A DNA stretch of 64,000 nt, from contig JACPUT010000002.1 of the NCBI GenBank assembly GCA_016192145.1, positions 186,001 through 250,000 on the forward strand, in the 5' to 3' direction. Shown piece after piece: positions 35,779-44,082 of this stretch. How positions within the stretch are numbered: the stretch's first letter is position 1; each line of letters opens with the position of its first letter. Origin of the DNA: Acidobacteriota bacterium. Lineage in GTDB: Bacteria; Acidobacteriota; Holophagae; Holophagales; Holophagaceae. The position numbers were made by a program, and so were the translations under genes. The notes under the pieces were generated by a model. That model was given only the letters and a program-made list of their open reading frames with translations, ran no database searches and was not told the DNA's origin.

Positions 35779-36747
35779 CTATTTCTGCGCAGCGCTGACT
35801 TGCTTCTCGATCCAATTATAGGTCTTGACCATGCCTTCCATGAGGGGGCGAGAAGGGCGCCAGCCCAATTCCTGGTGGATCAGTTCGTTGTCTGAATTAC
35901 GGCCACGTACACCCGTCGGGCCGGGGATGTGCTTGAGGAAAACCCGCTTGCCTGCAATCCCCATGGCCAATTCGGCCAGGGCGTTGATGGTCACCATCTC
36001 ATCGCTTCCGATGTTGACTGGTCCCATGAAATCGGACTGCATTTGACGACGGATTCCTTCCAGGCATTCATCAATATAGAGAAAGGACCGGGTCTGGAGG
36101 CCATCGCCCCAAATCTCGATGGTTCCACCTTCAGGGGCCTCAGCCACTTTGCGGCAAAGGGCGGCGGGGGCTTTCTCTTTGCCCCCCGTCCAAGTCCCGT
36201 AGGGGCCGAAAATGTTGTGAAAACGCGCCACCCTTACTTGAATCCCATAATTTCGATGGAAGGAAGCATAAAGGCGCTCACTGAATAGCTTCTCCCATCC
36301 ATATTCGCTGTCAGGAGCAGCCGGATATGCAGACTCCTCACTGCACTTAGGGTTTTCGGGATCCTCTTGGTTGTAGGCGGGATAGATGCAAGCTGAAGAA
36401 GAATAGAAGATCTTACCGACCCCGGTTTGTTGGACCCGATGGAGCATATTCAAATTGATTGTGGCGGAGTTGTGCATGACGTCCGCGTCGTGCTCACCGG
36501 TGAAGATGTAACCAGCCCCGCCCATGTCTGCGGCGAGTTGGTAGATCTCGTCATAGGCGAATTCCGTGATTCCACGGCAAACCTGTTGATCCCTGAGGTC
36601 GCCGATGATGAATTCGTCGGCGGCGGTGGGCGCATGCTCATGATGCTTGAGATCGACACCCCGTACCCAGAACCCTTCGTCCTTGAGCCTGCGTACCAAA
36701 TGCCCACCGATAAAGCCGCCTGCACCGCAAACCAATGCACGTTTCAT
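35779..36747 (-). CDS. GDP-mannose 3,5-epimerase-like enzyme
   Basis: 322 residues. It closely recalls the plant GME that makes GDP-L-galactose: NIFGPYGTWTGGKEKAPAALCRK (about 178-200), WGDGLQTRSFLYIDECLEGI, NIGSDEMVTINALAELA and IPGPTGVRGRNSDNELI are near copies of its signature blocks. Catalytic residues fit: Cys120 (SSSACIYP), Tyr149/Lys153 (YGWEK) and Lys190. NAD site GAGGFIGGH at 8-16. GGAGGAA precedes the ATG. It suggests L-galactose or L-gulose in the surface glycan, unless the bacterial enzyme has drifted. Confidence 0.85.
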   Translation of the reverse strand: MKRALVCGAGGFIGGHLVRRLKDEGFWVRGVDLKHHEHAPTAADEFIIGDLRDQQVCRGITEFAYDEIYQLAADMGGAGYIFTGEHDADVMHNSATINLNMLHRVQQTGVGKIFYSSSACIYPAYNQEDPENPKCSEESAYPAAPDSEYGWEKLFSERLYASFHRNYGIQVRVARFHNIFGPYGTWTGGKEKAPAALCRKVAEAPEGGTIEIWGDGLQTRSFLYIDECLEGIRRQMQSDFMGPVNIGSDEMVTINALAELAMGIAGKRVFLKHIPGPTGVRGRNSDNELIHQELGWRPSRPLMEGMVKTYNWIEKQVSAAQK

Positions 36748-37157
36748 ATTGAGATTCCTCCAAGTTGGTTCGATAGGTCGAAAGTCGTGGGATGGATGAC
36801 GATTCAGGTGGAGAGCAGCAGGCCATTACTTTTCCGGAACCTCGGCAGGTATGGGATCGGCGGACATCATTTGGCGAGTCCAAGGTAGCTCTGCGGATCT
36901 CCTCCATTGGCCCTTGGACTATCAGGGCGAAGGAATGATGCAAGGCTGCACCAGGTTCACCCCCCCAGCATAGCAGCAATGGGGGGAAGATCAGGCTTAA
37001 TGTCAGGTGAACTGTTTTGCGGCCGAGAGGTCGCCGGACGAGAAGGAGCGATGAATCTTGTTGCTTGTGCGAGGTTGTGTACAAAAGCTCCTGTAAGTCC
37101 GGTTGGCTGAGCTGCGCGAAGGGCGGCCCCCGGATCCGGTTGATCGATCGGGTTTAA
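36748..37157. other. 410-base gap between the minus-strand sugar genes and the dead transposase
   Basis: No gene seen. On the minus strand it must hold the promoter of the three sugar genes; I could not pick one with confidence. The right part may be the decayed left end of the IS256-type element, but I found no terminal inverted repeat matching its right side. Confidence 0.5.
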
Positions 37158-38249
37158 ACCAATGGGCACCGGAATGGGCACAAGGCGCGGGAGCTTCGGA
37201 CGCAGGTGGGGACGTTGCGGCGGAGGTCGCCACAGGCTAGGAACGGATCGTTCTACCCCTCATGCCTGGAGCGATGGCAGGCGTCGGAGCAGGCGCTGGG
37301 GGCTCGCTTGGGCGAGATGGTGATCAAGTGGGTGCCGACGCGGAAGGTGGCACGGCTGGCGGAAGAGATGCTGGGGGTGGGGATCTCGACCAGCACGATC
37401 TCGAACCTCGTGAAGGCCATCGAATCAAAGGTGGAGGGATTCCGGAACCGGCCCCTGGGGAAGTCTCCCTACCTGATCTTGGACGGGCGATTCGACAAGG
37501 TGCGGGACGGTCACCGGGTGACGAGTCGGGCCTACTTCTGGGCGGCGGGCGTGACGCCGGAGGGGCAGCGGGAGGTACTGGGCTGGTTGGACTGGTCGAG
37601 TGAGTCGGGTCGGGCAGGGACAGAACAATTCCGCCAGCTCAAGGCGCGGGGGCTGACCGGCGTGGGCATGGTGATGTAAGACATGCACGAGGGTAATGTG
37701 AACGCCATTCAGGAGGGATTCCCCGGAGCCATGTGGCAGGAGTGCCAGACGCACTTCATGCGCCGAGCGCTGGACCTGGTGAGGGACAGGGACTAGGCGG
37801 CGTTCCACGAGGATATACGGATGCCGCTCGAGGGCAGCAGCCGCGAGTGGGCCAAGGAGGAGCGGGGTCTCGTGGAGAAGCACTGGGGCGTGAAGTAGCC
37901 GAAGCTCCTGGCCTACCTGGAGGAGTACGTCGAGGCAGTGCTCGCGGTATTGAACGTGCCGACAGGCCACCGAAAGCGGCTTCGGACAACGAACCACGTC
38001 GAGCGGGTGAATCAGGAGTTGAAACGGCCAGGCCACACGGTGCGCATCTGGCCCAACCCCGCCAGCCGGGATCGCCTGCTATGGCGCGCTGTTCATGGAG
38101 CAGCGCGAGCAGTGGCTCGGTATCGCCTGGTTGAAACCGGAGGGCGCATGACCAGTGCATCACAGGGGCCTGCTCCGGTCGAGCTCCGCCCTCCCTCCAG
38201 AGCCCCCTGCGATGATCATTACGGTCCATCTATCTGGAGGGACTCATAG
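37158..38249 (+). pseudogene. IS256-family transposase, inactivated by three in-frame stops
   Basis: One continuous frame reads as an IS256-type transposase: GHRNGHKARELRTQVGTL and FYPSCLERWQASEQAL at the front, the first catalytic Asp in YLILDGRFDKVRDG, the CxxH in WQECQTHFMRRAL, and the Glu in TTNHVERVNQELKR. It is broken by TAA at 37677, TAG at 37794 and TAG at 37896, all in the same frame and with no frameshift. The TAA replaces the Ser just before the second catalytic Asp (expected VxSDxH). A TAA at 37155 precedes the readable part, and about 40-60 N-terminal residues are missing. Terminal repeats were not found. Confidence 0.85.
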
Positions 38250-38303
38250 ATAGTTCTGGGCACCAGTTTGTACCGAGTTGAAGTGCATCCCTGATAGGCA
38301 GGC

Positions 38304-38312
38304 TGATACAAT
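38304..38312 (+). promoter_or_regulatory. Candidate extended -10 promoter
   Basis: TG-A-TACAAT (38304-38312) has the TGn extension and a near-consensus -10. A start about 7 bases on would give a leader of about 30 bases to the ATG at 38351. No clear -35 box. Confidence 0.35.
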
Positions 38313-38350
38313 GACTTTGTGGTTCTATGTTCAAGAAAAGAGAGTACTTG

Positions 38351-40264
38351 ATGGGTCAATTCAAAGAGCTTCGTTCGGATTCGGGATACCAGTCTGCATG
38401 CGGGGGGCATAGGCACCAGGCGGACTCATCTACGGGAACCTGGGGCCCCCGAATCTTGTGGATTTTGTCAGGGCTTGTCGCATCCCATATCTTCTTGCTG
38501 GCAGTGCTCATTCTTGTAAGAAATTTAAAAAATTTCCAATTATTTGGAGTTACAACGAAACTTACTTCAAGTGTTGTACAAGCTGGTCTCATGTCACAAT
38601 TTAATAGCTTTTGTGTTCAAATAGTCCCATTTTTAACTATTTATGCATTAACAGTATTTGTTGTGTTTTATAGATGCGTGTCTACTTCGGCAATCAATAA
38701 AAAAGGATCCTTTGCCTTGGGTGTATCTGCCTATTTGGCTTTAAGCTTGACCTTAATCTTTTCACGGCCGGGGAGTCTCGCCTTCATACCTATTTTGAAT
38801 AGGCTCCCCTTCTGGGTTGGGTATTTACTTTTGGCCATTTTATTTGGAACAATGATCTTATTTTTACCTGCGAAATTGAAGCAGAAAGGGGGGCTTATCG
38901 CACTTACGGTGCTTTGGGTCAACCTGCCCCATCATGTTTTGAGGTCTCTTTGGAACAGCGCCAAACCGGTAATTAATCAGCAAATTCCGCGACGCATTGT
39001 CCTTTCGCTCGATTCAGCTCGCTTTGATGATGTGACTATGAGTTATAGTAATAGAAAACCTAGTATCGGGATCAGTCAATTCCAGTCAACACGCAAACAA
39101 TGGCAGGTGATGATGGGAAGGGCACCTGAATCGATGGGTAGTATGTTGTTTCTACCCAATGCAGGCGAAGTCCATGAACAAAAGTTCGAATCTCCATTCG
39201 AACAGGAGGCGGCGCTCGGTTCCACTCGCATTGCATTCATTTTGGACGATGGTGGTACCGCCAATCGGAAGACACTTCCATTGCGATTGTCGGAAGTCAG
39301 CATCAATGGAGAAGGCATTGATTCCGCGGGGTCCTCAGAGAAAATACCAATTTCGGCGTGGCTCCAAAATATTGTATCTTCAACAGAGAGTGCTAATATT
39401 TATTCTGATATTGATTCTTTTTTTTGTGATATGAGCGGGTTGTTGGCAAGAAACGATATGGTTTTTGCGCATAGTTGCTATCTGGAACATCCAATGGCTA
39501 CTTGGCAGGAGTTCTTTCAATTTGATTCATACAAATGGTTTCTAAAAAAACCCTTGGACTATACATCATATAATAATAAGTCAGTTTCCATGGGAGGTAT
39601 TTCAACTCAAAAAATTTCTTCCTTCCGAACCAATAAATTCATCCAAAAGGTGAATGTATTCTTTGAAAAGTCGGATGACCAATATGAAGAGCTGTACGGA
39701 GTATTCACTTCGGACCATGGGCAAGACTACGAAGCCGTTTCTAAGGAAGTAGGGGTTTCAACTCATGGATTTCTGGCGTCATCTGGATGTGCATGGATAC
39801 CGATTGTTCCATATGGGAGAACGCGGATAGCCCCTGAGAGTGGTGGTCGGCCGATCACCTGGCAAGACATCAGTAATGGATTGCTAGCTTCATTGAAACA
39901 TCACACCCCGCTTGTGTTGAGTGCGGGCGCACCCAGCATTGCTTGCAGCTTCCCCTTTATCGCACCACCCCTTGTGACATGGGGTGGCAACGCGTCGAGG
40001 ACCCTCAATATGTCTGAAATCAGTGAAAATACTTTTTATTCAGATCAAATTGGGCTATATTTTCTACCAACCATGGACATTTCTGGGTATAAGAAGAGTT
40101 ATGTATATTACTCCCCGGAAGATGTTTTGCACACGATTAATCCGATTTCCGGGAAGGCTTATCGGGTTCAGGAATGGCGTGGCTATTCATTGCTTAAGGA
40201 TTCAATTGTAGATGAAGCTGATCTGCCTGCCATCCTTGCATCCATTGGGTTCAGGCCAATTTAA
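38351..40264 (+). CDS. Membrane-anchored alkaline-phosphatase-superfamily protein
   Basis: 637 residues from the ATG at 38351, which has AAGAGAG upstream; an in-frame ATG at 38327 lacks a ribosome site. About four to five membrane segments lie in residues 35-195. A soluble domain follows with alkaline phosphatase/sulfatase-superfamily metal motifs: LSLDSARFDD (Asp221, Asp226), a Thr/Ser nucleophile candidate in QSTRKQW (about 245-248), TSDHGQDYE (Asp455, His456) and STHGF (His472). This architecture is that of phosphoethanolamine or phosphoglycerol transferases and some sulfatases. The gene is much more AT-rich than the rest of the window, pointing to recent transfer. It lies just after the dead IS256. 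Substrate unknown. Confidence 0.7.
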   Translation: MGQFKELRSDSGYQSACGGHRHQADSSTGTWGPRILWILSGLVASHIFLLAVLILVRNLKNFQLFGVTTKLTSSVVQAGLMSQFNSFCVQIVPFLTIYALTVFVVFYRCVSTSAINKKGSFALGVSAYLALSLTLIFSRPGSLAFIPILNRLPFWVGYLLLAILFGTMILFLPAKLKQKGGLIALTVLWVNLPHHVLRSLWNSAKPVINQQIPRRIVLSLDSARFDDVTMSYSNRKPSIGISQFQSTRKQWQVMMGRAPESMGSMLFLPNAGEVHEQKFESPFEQEAALGSTRIAFILDDGGTANRKTLPLRLSEVSINGEGIDSAGSSEKIPISAWLQNIVSSTESANIYSDIDSFFCDMSGLLARNDMVFAHSCYLEHPMATWQEFFQFDSYKWFLKKPLDYTSYNNKSVSMGGISTQKISSFRTNKFIQKVNVFFEKSDDQYEELYGVFTSDHGQDYEAVSKEVGVSTHGFLASSGCAWIPIVPYGRTRIAPESGGRPITWQDISNGLLASLKHHTPLVLSAGAPSIACSFPFIAPPLVTWGGNASRTLNMSEISENTFYSDQIGLYFLPTMDISGYKKSYVYYSPEDVLHTINPISGKAYRVQEWRGYSLLKDSIVDEADLPAILASIGFRPI

Positions 40265-40365
40265 ATCAGGCCGTTCCCTCGACAAGGTGACTCAATTTCA
40301 GTTGGAGCTGCAATTTTGCGTTCACCCTTTTGCCTTTGGCTAACCCCCGGTCGGGCGGAAAACGC

Positions 40366-40393
40366 AAAAAAACAGGGGCTGAATTAGCCCCCG
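40366..40393 (-). terminator. Intrinsic terminator of pnp
   Basis: On the minus strand GGGGCT (40391-40386) and AGCCCC (40380-40375) pair round AATTC, followed by TGTTTTTTT. It lies 30 bases after the pnp stop. Confidence 0.8.
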
Positions 40394-40422
40394 TTTTCAG
40401 GAGAAGGTGGATGCCTTAGGGC

Positions 40423-42531
40423 TTAGGCGCCGGCTTCGACCATCAGCGCCTTACGGCTCAACTTGATCTTGCCGTTCTTGGGGTCGATGCCGATGCACTT
40501 GACCATGATCTCCTGGCCCTCGGAGACCTCGTCGGCGGGGTTGGCCACGCGGTGGGGGGCCATCTCGGAGACGTGGAGGAGGCCATCGAGGCCGGGGAGG
40601 ATGGTCACGAAGGCGCCGAACTCGACGACCTTGGCCACCTTGCCCATGTAGGTCTGGCCCACCTCGGCGGACTGGATGAGGTCGCCGATCATCTTGAGGG
40701 CGATCTGCAGCTTCTCCTGGTTGGGGCCGGCGACCTGGCAGAGGCCGTTGTCGTCGATGTTCACGGAGCAGCCGGAGACCTCGATGATGTTGCGGATGAC
40801 GGCGCCGCCCTTGCCGATGACGTCGCGGATCTTCTCCTTGGGGAGCTGGAGGCTGTGCATCTGGGGGGCGTTCTTGGAGAACTCAGGCCGCGGGGCGGCG
40901 AGGATCTCGCCCATCTTGTCCAGCAGGTGCAGACGGCCGGCCTTGGCCTGGTCGAGGGCCTTGCTGAGGATCTCGGAGGTGATGCCGCCGATCTTGATGT
41001 CCATCTGCAGGGCGGTGATGCCCTTGGCGGTGCCGGCCACCTTGAAGTCCATGTCGCCGTAGTGGTCTTCCTGACCGGCGATGTCCGACAGGACGACGAA
41101 CTTCTCACCGTCGGAGACGAGGCCCATGGCCACGCCGGCCACGGGGGCCTTGAGCTTGATGCCCGCATCCATCAATGCCAGCACGCCGCCGCAGATGGTG
41201 GCCATGGAGCTGCTGCCGTTGCTCTCGGTGATGTCGGAGACGACGCGCAGGGTGTAGGGGTTTTCCTTGGCGTCGGGGAGCACGGCCATGATGGAGCGCT
41301 CGGCCAGCATGCCGTGGCCCATTTCCCGGCGGCCGGGGCCGCGGTTGGGCTTGCACTCGCCCACGGAGTAGCCGGGGAAGTTGTAGTGGAGGTAGAACTT
41401 CTTTTTGTACTCCTCCTCGAGGCCATCGATGATCTGGATGTCATCGAGGGTGCCGAGGGTGGCCGTGACCATGGCCTGGGTCTCGCCGCGGGTGAAGAGG
41501 GCGGAACCGTGGGCGGCGGGGAGGAAACCCACTTCGATGTTGAGGGGGCGGATCTGGTCGAATTTGCGGCCGTCCAGGCGCACGCCCTGCTTGAGGATGG
41601 CGTTGCGGAAGAGGGTCTCCTTGAGGAGGTCGAAGGCGGCCTTCACGTCGGCCTTAAGCTCGGGCTTCTCGGCCGTGAGGTCGGCGATGACTTCCTTCTT
41701 GAGGAGGTCGAGGGTCTTGTAGCTCTCGATCTTCACCTTCATCGTCAGGGCGGCCATGAGCTTCTCGGCGTACTTGGCGGCGATGGCGTTGTAGACGTCC
41801 TGGTTGGTCTCGGTCTTGGTGGGGACGACCTTCGTCTTACCCACCTTGGCGCGCAGCTCCTCCTGGAGCTTCACGAGCTTCTTGATCTCGTCATGGCCGA
41901 AGGCGAGGGCCTTCACCATGTCGGCTTCCAGCACTTCCTGGGCGCCGCACTCCACCATGACGATGGCCTCGGAGGTGCCGGCCACGAGGAGGTCGAGGTC
42001 GCTGTTCGCGCGCTGATCCGTGGTGGGGTTCACGAGGAAGGCGCCGTTCACGCGGCCCACGCGCACGCCGGCGATGGGGTTGGGGAAGGGGATCTCGCTG
42101 ACGCAGAGGGCGGCGGAGGCGGCCGTCATGGCGAGCACCTCGGGGGCATGCTGGCCGTCATAGCTGATGACCTGGGCCGTCACCATCGTGTCGTCGTTGT
42201 AGCCCTCTTCGAAGAGGGGGCGCAGGGGACGGTCGATGAGGCGGGAGGTGAGGGTCTCCTTCAGGGTGGGGCGGCCCTCGCGCTTGAACCAGCCGCCGGG
42301 GATCTTGCCGGCCGCGAAGACGCTCTCGCGGTAGTCCACGGTGAGGGGGAAGAAGTCGATGCCTTCGCGGGGGGCGGCGTGGCAGGCGGCCACGAGGACC
42401 ATGGTGCCGCCCTGGCGGGCGACGATGGCGCCGTGGGCCTGCTTCGCGATGCGGCCGGTCTCGAAGGAAATGGGCTCGCCGTTGGTGAGGCTGCCCGTCA
42501 CGGTGGTGGGGCTGAAAGTGAGTTCGTTCAT
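40423..42531 (-). CDS. pnp: Polyribonucleotide nucleotidyltransferase (PNPase)
   Basis: 702 residues. Two RNase PH-like domains: the first from about 10 (TGRIAKQAHGAIVARQGGTMVLVAAC, DFFPLTVDYRE, GGWFKREGRP), the second from about 310 (LDGRKFDQIRPLNIEVGFLPAAHGSALFTRGETQAM). A linking helical domain, a KH domain (IRDVIGKGGAVIRNIIEVSG, about 560-585) and an S1 domain at the C-terminus complete it. It degrades mRNA from the 3' end as part of the degradosome or alone. rpsO, its usual upstream neighbour, is absent here. GGAG precedes the start. Confidence 0.98.
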   Translation of the reverse strand: MNELTFSPTTVTGSLTNGEPISFETGRIAKQAHGAIVARQGGTMVLVAACHAAPREGIDFFPLTVDYRESVFAAGKIPGGWFKREGRPTLKETLTSRLIDRPLRPLFEEGYNDDTMVTAQVISYDGQHAPEVLAMTAASAALCVSEIPFPNPIAGVRVGRVNGAFLVNPTTDQRANSDLDLLVAGTSEAIVMVECGAQEVLEADMVKALAFGHDEIKKLVKLQEELRAKVGKTKVVPTKTETNQDVYNAIAAKYAEKLMAALTMKVKIESYKTLDLLKKEVIADLTAEKPELKADVKAAFDLLKETLFRNAILKQGVRLDGRKFDQIRPLNIEVGFLPAAHGSALFTRGETQAMVTATLGTLDDIQIIDGLEEEYKKKFYLHYNFPGYSVGECKPNRGPGRREMGHGMLAERSIMAVLPDAKENPYTLRVVSDITESNGSSSMATICGGVLALMDAGIKLKAPVAGVAMGLVSDGEKFVVLSDIAGQEDHYGDMDFKVAGTAKGITALQMDIKIGGITSEILSKALDQAKAGRLHLLDKMGEILAAPRPEFSKNAPQMHSLQLPKEKIRDVIGKGGAVIRNIIEVSGCSVNIDDNGLCQVAGPNQEKLQIALKMIGDLIQSAEVGQTYMGKVAKVVEFGAFVTILPGLDGLLHVSEMAPHRVANPADEVSEGQEIMVKCIGIDPKNGKIKLSRKALMVEAGA

Positions 42532-42540
42532 GGGATCTCC

Positions 42541-42660
42541 AGGGCCCGGATGGCCCTACATGCGGGGGTGAGCCATCCCGGCTCGAGGGGCCCCCGTGGG
42601 TTTTCCGTCTCAACGGTTAAACCTGCGATCCCTCCATGAAATCCCTTTCACATGAAAGGG
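42541..42660 (-). promoter_or_regulatory. Palindromes in the pnp leader
   Basis: Two inverted repeats lie upstream of pnp: AGGGCC/GGCCCT (42541-42557), directly before the Shine-Dalgarno site, and a perfect CCCTTTCA-CA-TGAAAGGG (42643-42660). PNPase of other bacteria controls its own leader through an RNase III-cut hairpin, and the second repeat could also be an operator. Neither role is shown by sequence alone. The rest of the gap 42532-42928 has no gene that I trust. Confidence 0.4.
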
Positions 42661-42928
42661 GCTTCCTGCAGAGGTCGCCGCCGCGCGGGGGCGGATTCGA
42701 CCTAGTCATCCTACCACTGCCCTGGGGATTACCCTTGGTTTGGGGGGAGACTGAGCCGGGGGCCCGTGATTTGAGGGAATTGTCACCTGGAGGAATGTCT
42801 GGTTCTTGTTAGCATGAAGGTTCTGGCTCCCAGATCGATGGCCGGAAGATTGCGAGCTTCCAGCACTCGCCATTTCAACTCCAGTCAGCCATGCTTTCAC
42901 CCTTGCAGGACCCAGGTCGATCCCACAG

Positions 42929-44014
42929 ATGTTGATTGCAGCCACACCCCTTTCCGTCTTCTTGCACACTCCCGGGGTGCGCTACCTGCTTGGCCTCCTG
43001 GGGGCAGGTTGTTTGGCGTGGGTGTTCATCACGTGGCTGGCCCCTCTGGGATGGATGGATCACCCCGATGAGCGCAAACCTCATGAGCGGCCCACGGCTC
43101 GGACCGGCGGGCTCGCGTTGGCCTTGGCCTGGCTTGCCCTGATATTGCTGAACCAGCGGCCACTCGACCTGAATCCGCTCGAATTAACTGGGTGCTTGGG
43201 CCTGAGCATTCTCGGCTTCATCGATGATCGCCATACCCTGAGCCCGAAACCCAAGGCGGTCCTTGGCCTGACCTTCGCGGCCGTCATCGCCTTTGGAGTC
43301 GCTGCAGAACTCCATGCCCGGGTTCCCATGGTCTTCCTGTTGGGGGTGAGAGTCTCCACAGAGCCCACCATCACCTTTATCCCTTTGCTGCTCTGGTTCT
43401 GGAGCATCCCCCAGGCCTTCAACCTCTCGGATGGCCTCAATGGATTGGCCATTGGACTGTTCGGGATCGCCATGGCCGTGGTGGGTGGGGTGGGGCTTGG
43501 GCAGTCCCCGGCCTTCTGGGGCGCCTGGACCGCCATCCTCCTGCTGAATTTTCCACGGGCCCGCCACTTCCTCGGAGATTGCGGTTCTTTGGGGATGGGG
43601 GCGGTGATGTCCATCCTCATGATTCGCTGGGCGTCCTCCCAGGACACCGGCCTCGCCCTATGGGTGGGAGCCTATTGGGTGGCGGATGTGACTGCCGTGG
43701 TATTGATCCGCTTCGCGAATGGAAGGCCCCTGGGGCAGGGGGACCTGAACCACCTCCATCATCGGATGCTGGAACTCACCGGGAGGCGGGTCCTCATCGC
43801 GACGCCGCTGCTGCTCTTGATGGGGGGATCGCCCATGCTCAAAGCGGTCGCCCATCCAGTCGCCCAGGTTGGATCCCTTCTGGGCCTCATCATGCTCATC
43901 ATTTTTGCGGTGGTGCATGTGGCGCACGCGGTTCGAGAGCCGGTCCGCCTTCGGGCCTCCAAGGTCCCAGATCCGGAATCGGGCGCCTTCCCCGTGGAAT
44001 CGGCGGAACTCTGA
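42929..44014 (+). CDS. Undecaprenyl-phosphate sugar-1-phosphate transferase (WecA/TagO family)
   Basis: 361 residues, about 10-11 membrane segments. Family motifs in order: HPDERKPHERPTARTGG (about 45-61), the Mg-binding LGFIDDRH (about 95-102), QAFNLSDGLNGLAIG (about 161-175), HFLGDCGSLGMG (about 211-222) and the HLHHRML loop. It loads a HexNAc-1-phosphate on undecaprenyl phosphate and so would start the repeat unit finished by the enzymes at 24-37 kb. No strong ribosome site precedes the ATG at 42929. pnp on the other strand separates it from the rest of the locus. Confidence 0.9.
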   Translation: MLIAATPLSVFLHTPGVRYLLGLLGAGCLAWVFITWLAPLGWMDHPDERKPHERPTARTGGLALALAWLALILLNQRPLDLNPLELTGCLGLSILGFIDDRHTLSPKPKAVLGLTFAAVIAFGVAAELHARVPMVFLLGVRVSTEPTITFIPLLLWFWSIPQAFNLSDGLNGLAIGLFGIAMAVVGGVGLGQSPAFWGAWTAILLLNFPRARHFLGDCGSLGMGAVMSILMIRWASSQDTGLALWVGAYWVADVTAVVLIRFANGRPLGQGDLNHLHHRMLELTGRRVLIATPLLLLMGGSPMLKAVAHPVAQVGSLLGLIMLIIFAVVHVAHAVREPVRLRASKVPDPESGAFPVESAEL

Positions 44015-44082
44015 TCCTTTCCCTTGAAATATGAAACACTGGGCTGATCAACGCGATTGGCCCTGATGGAGAATGTTGGACG

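Noticed and set aside
36638-37084. Minus-strand 148-codon frame overlapping the start of the GDP-mannose epimerase gene
   Set aside because: It overlaps the conserved N-terminus of the epimerase in another frame and shows no motif.
37425-38036. Minus-strand 203-codon frame antisense to the IS256 remnant
   Set aside because: The plus-strand frame carries the transposase motifs; the antisense frame carries none.
40552-42639. Long plus-strand frame antisense to pnp
   Set aside because: Same codon-bias shadow; the pnp protein on the minus strand is complete and conserved.
42706-42969. Minus-strand 87-codon frame upstream of pnp, in the rpsO position
   Set aside because: It does not resemble ribosomal protein S15 and overlaps the WecA-type gene start.
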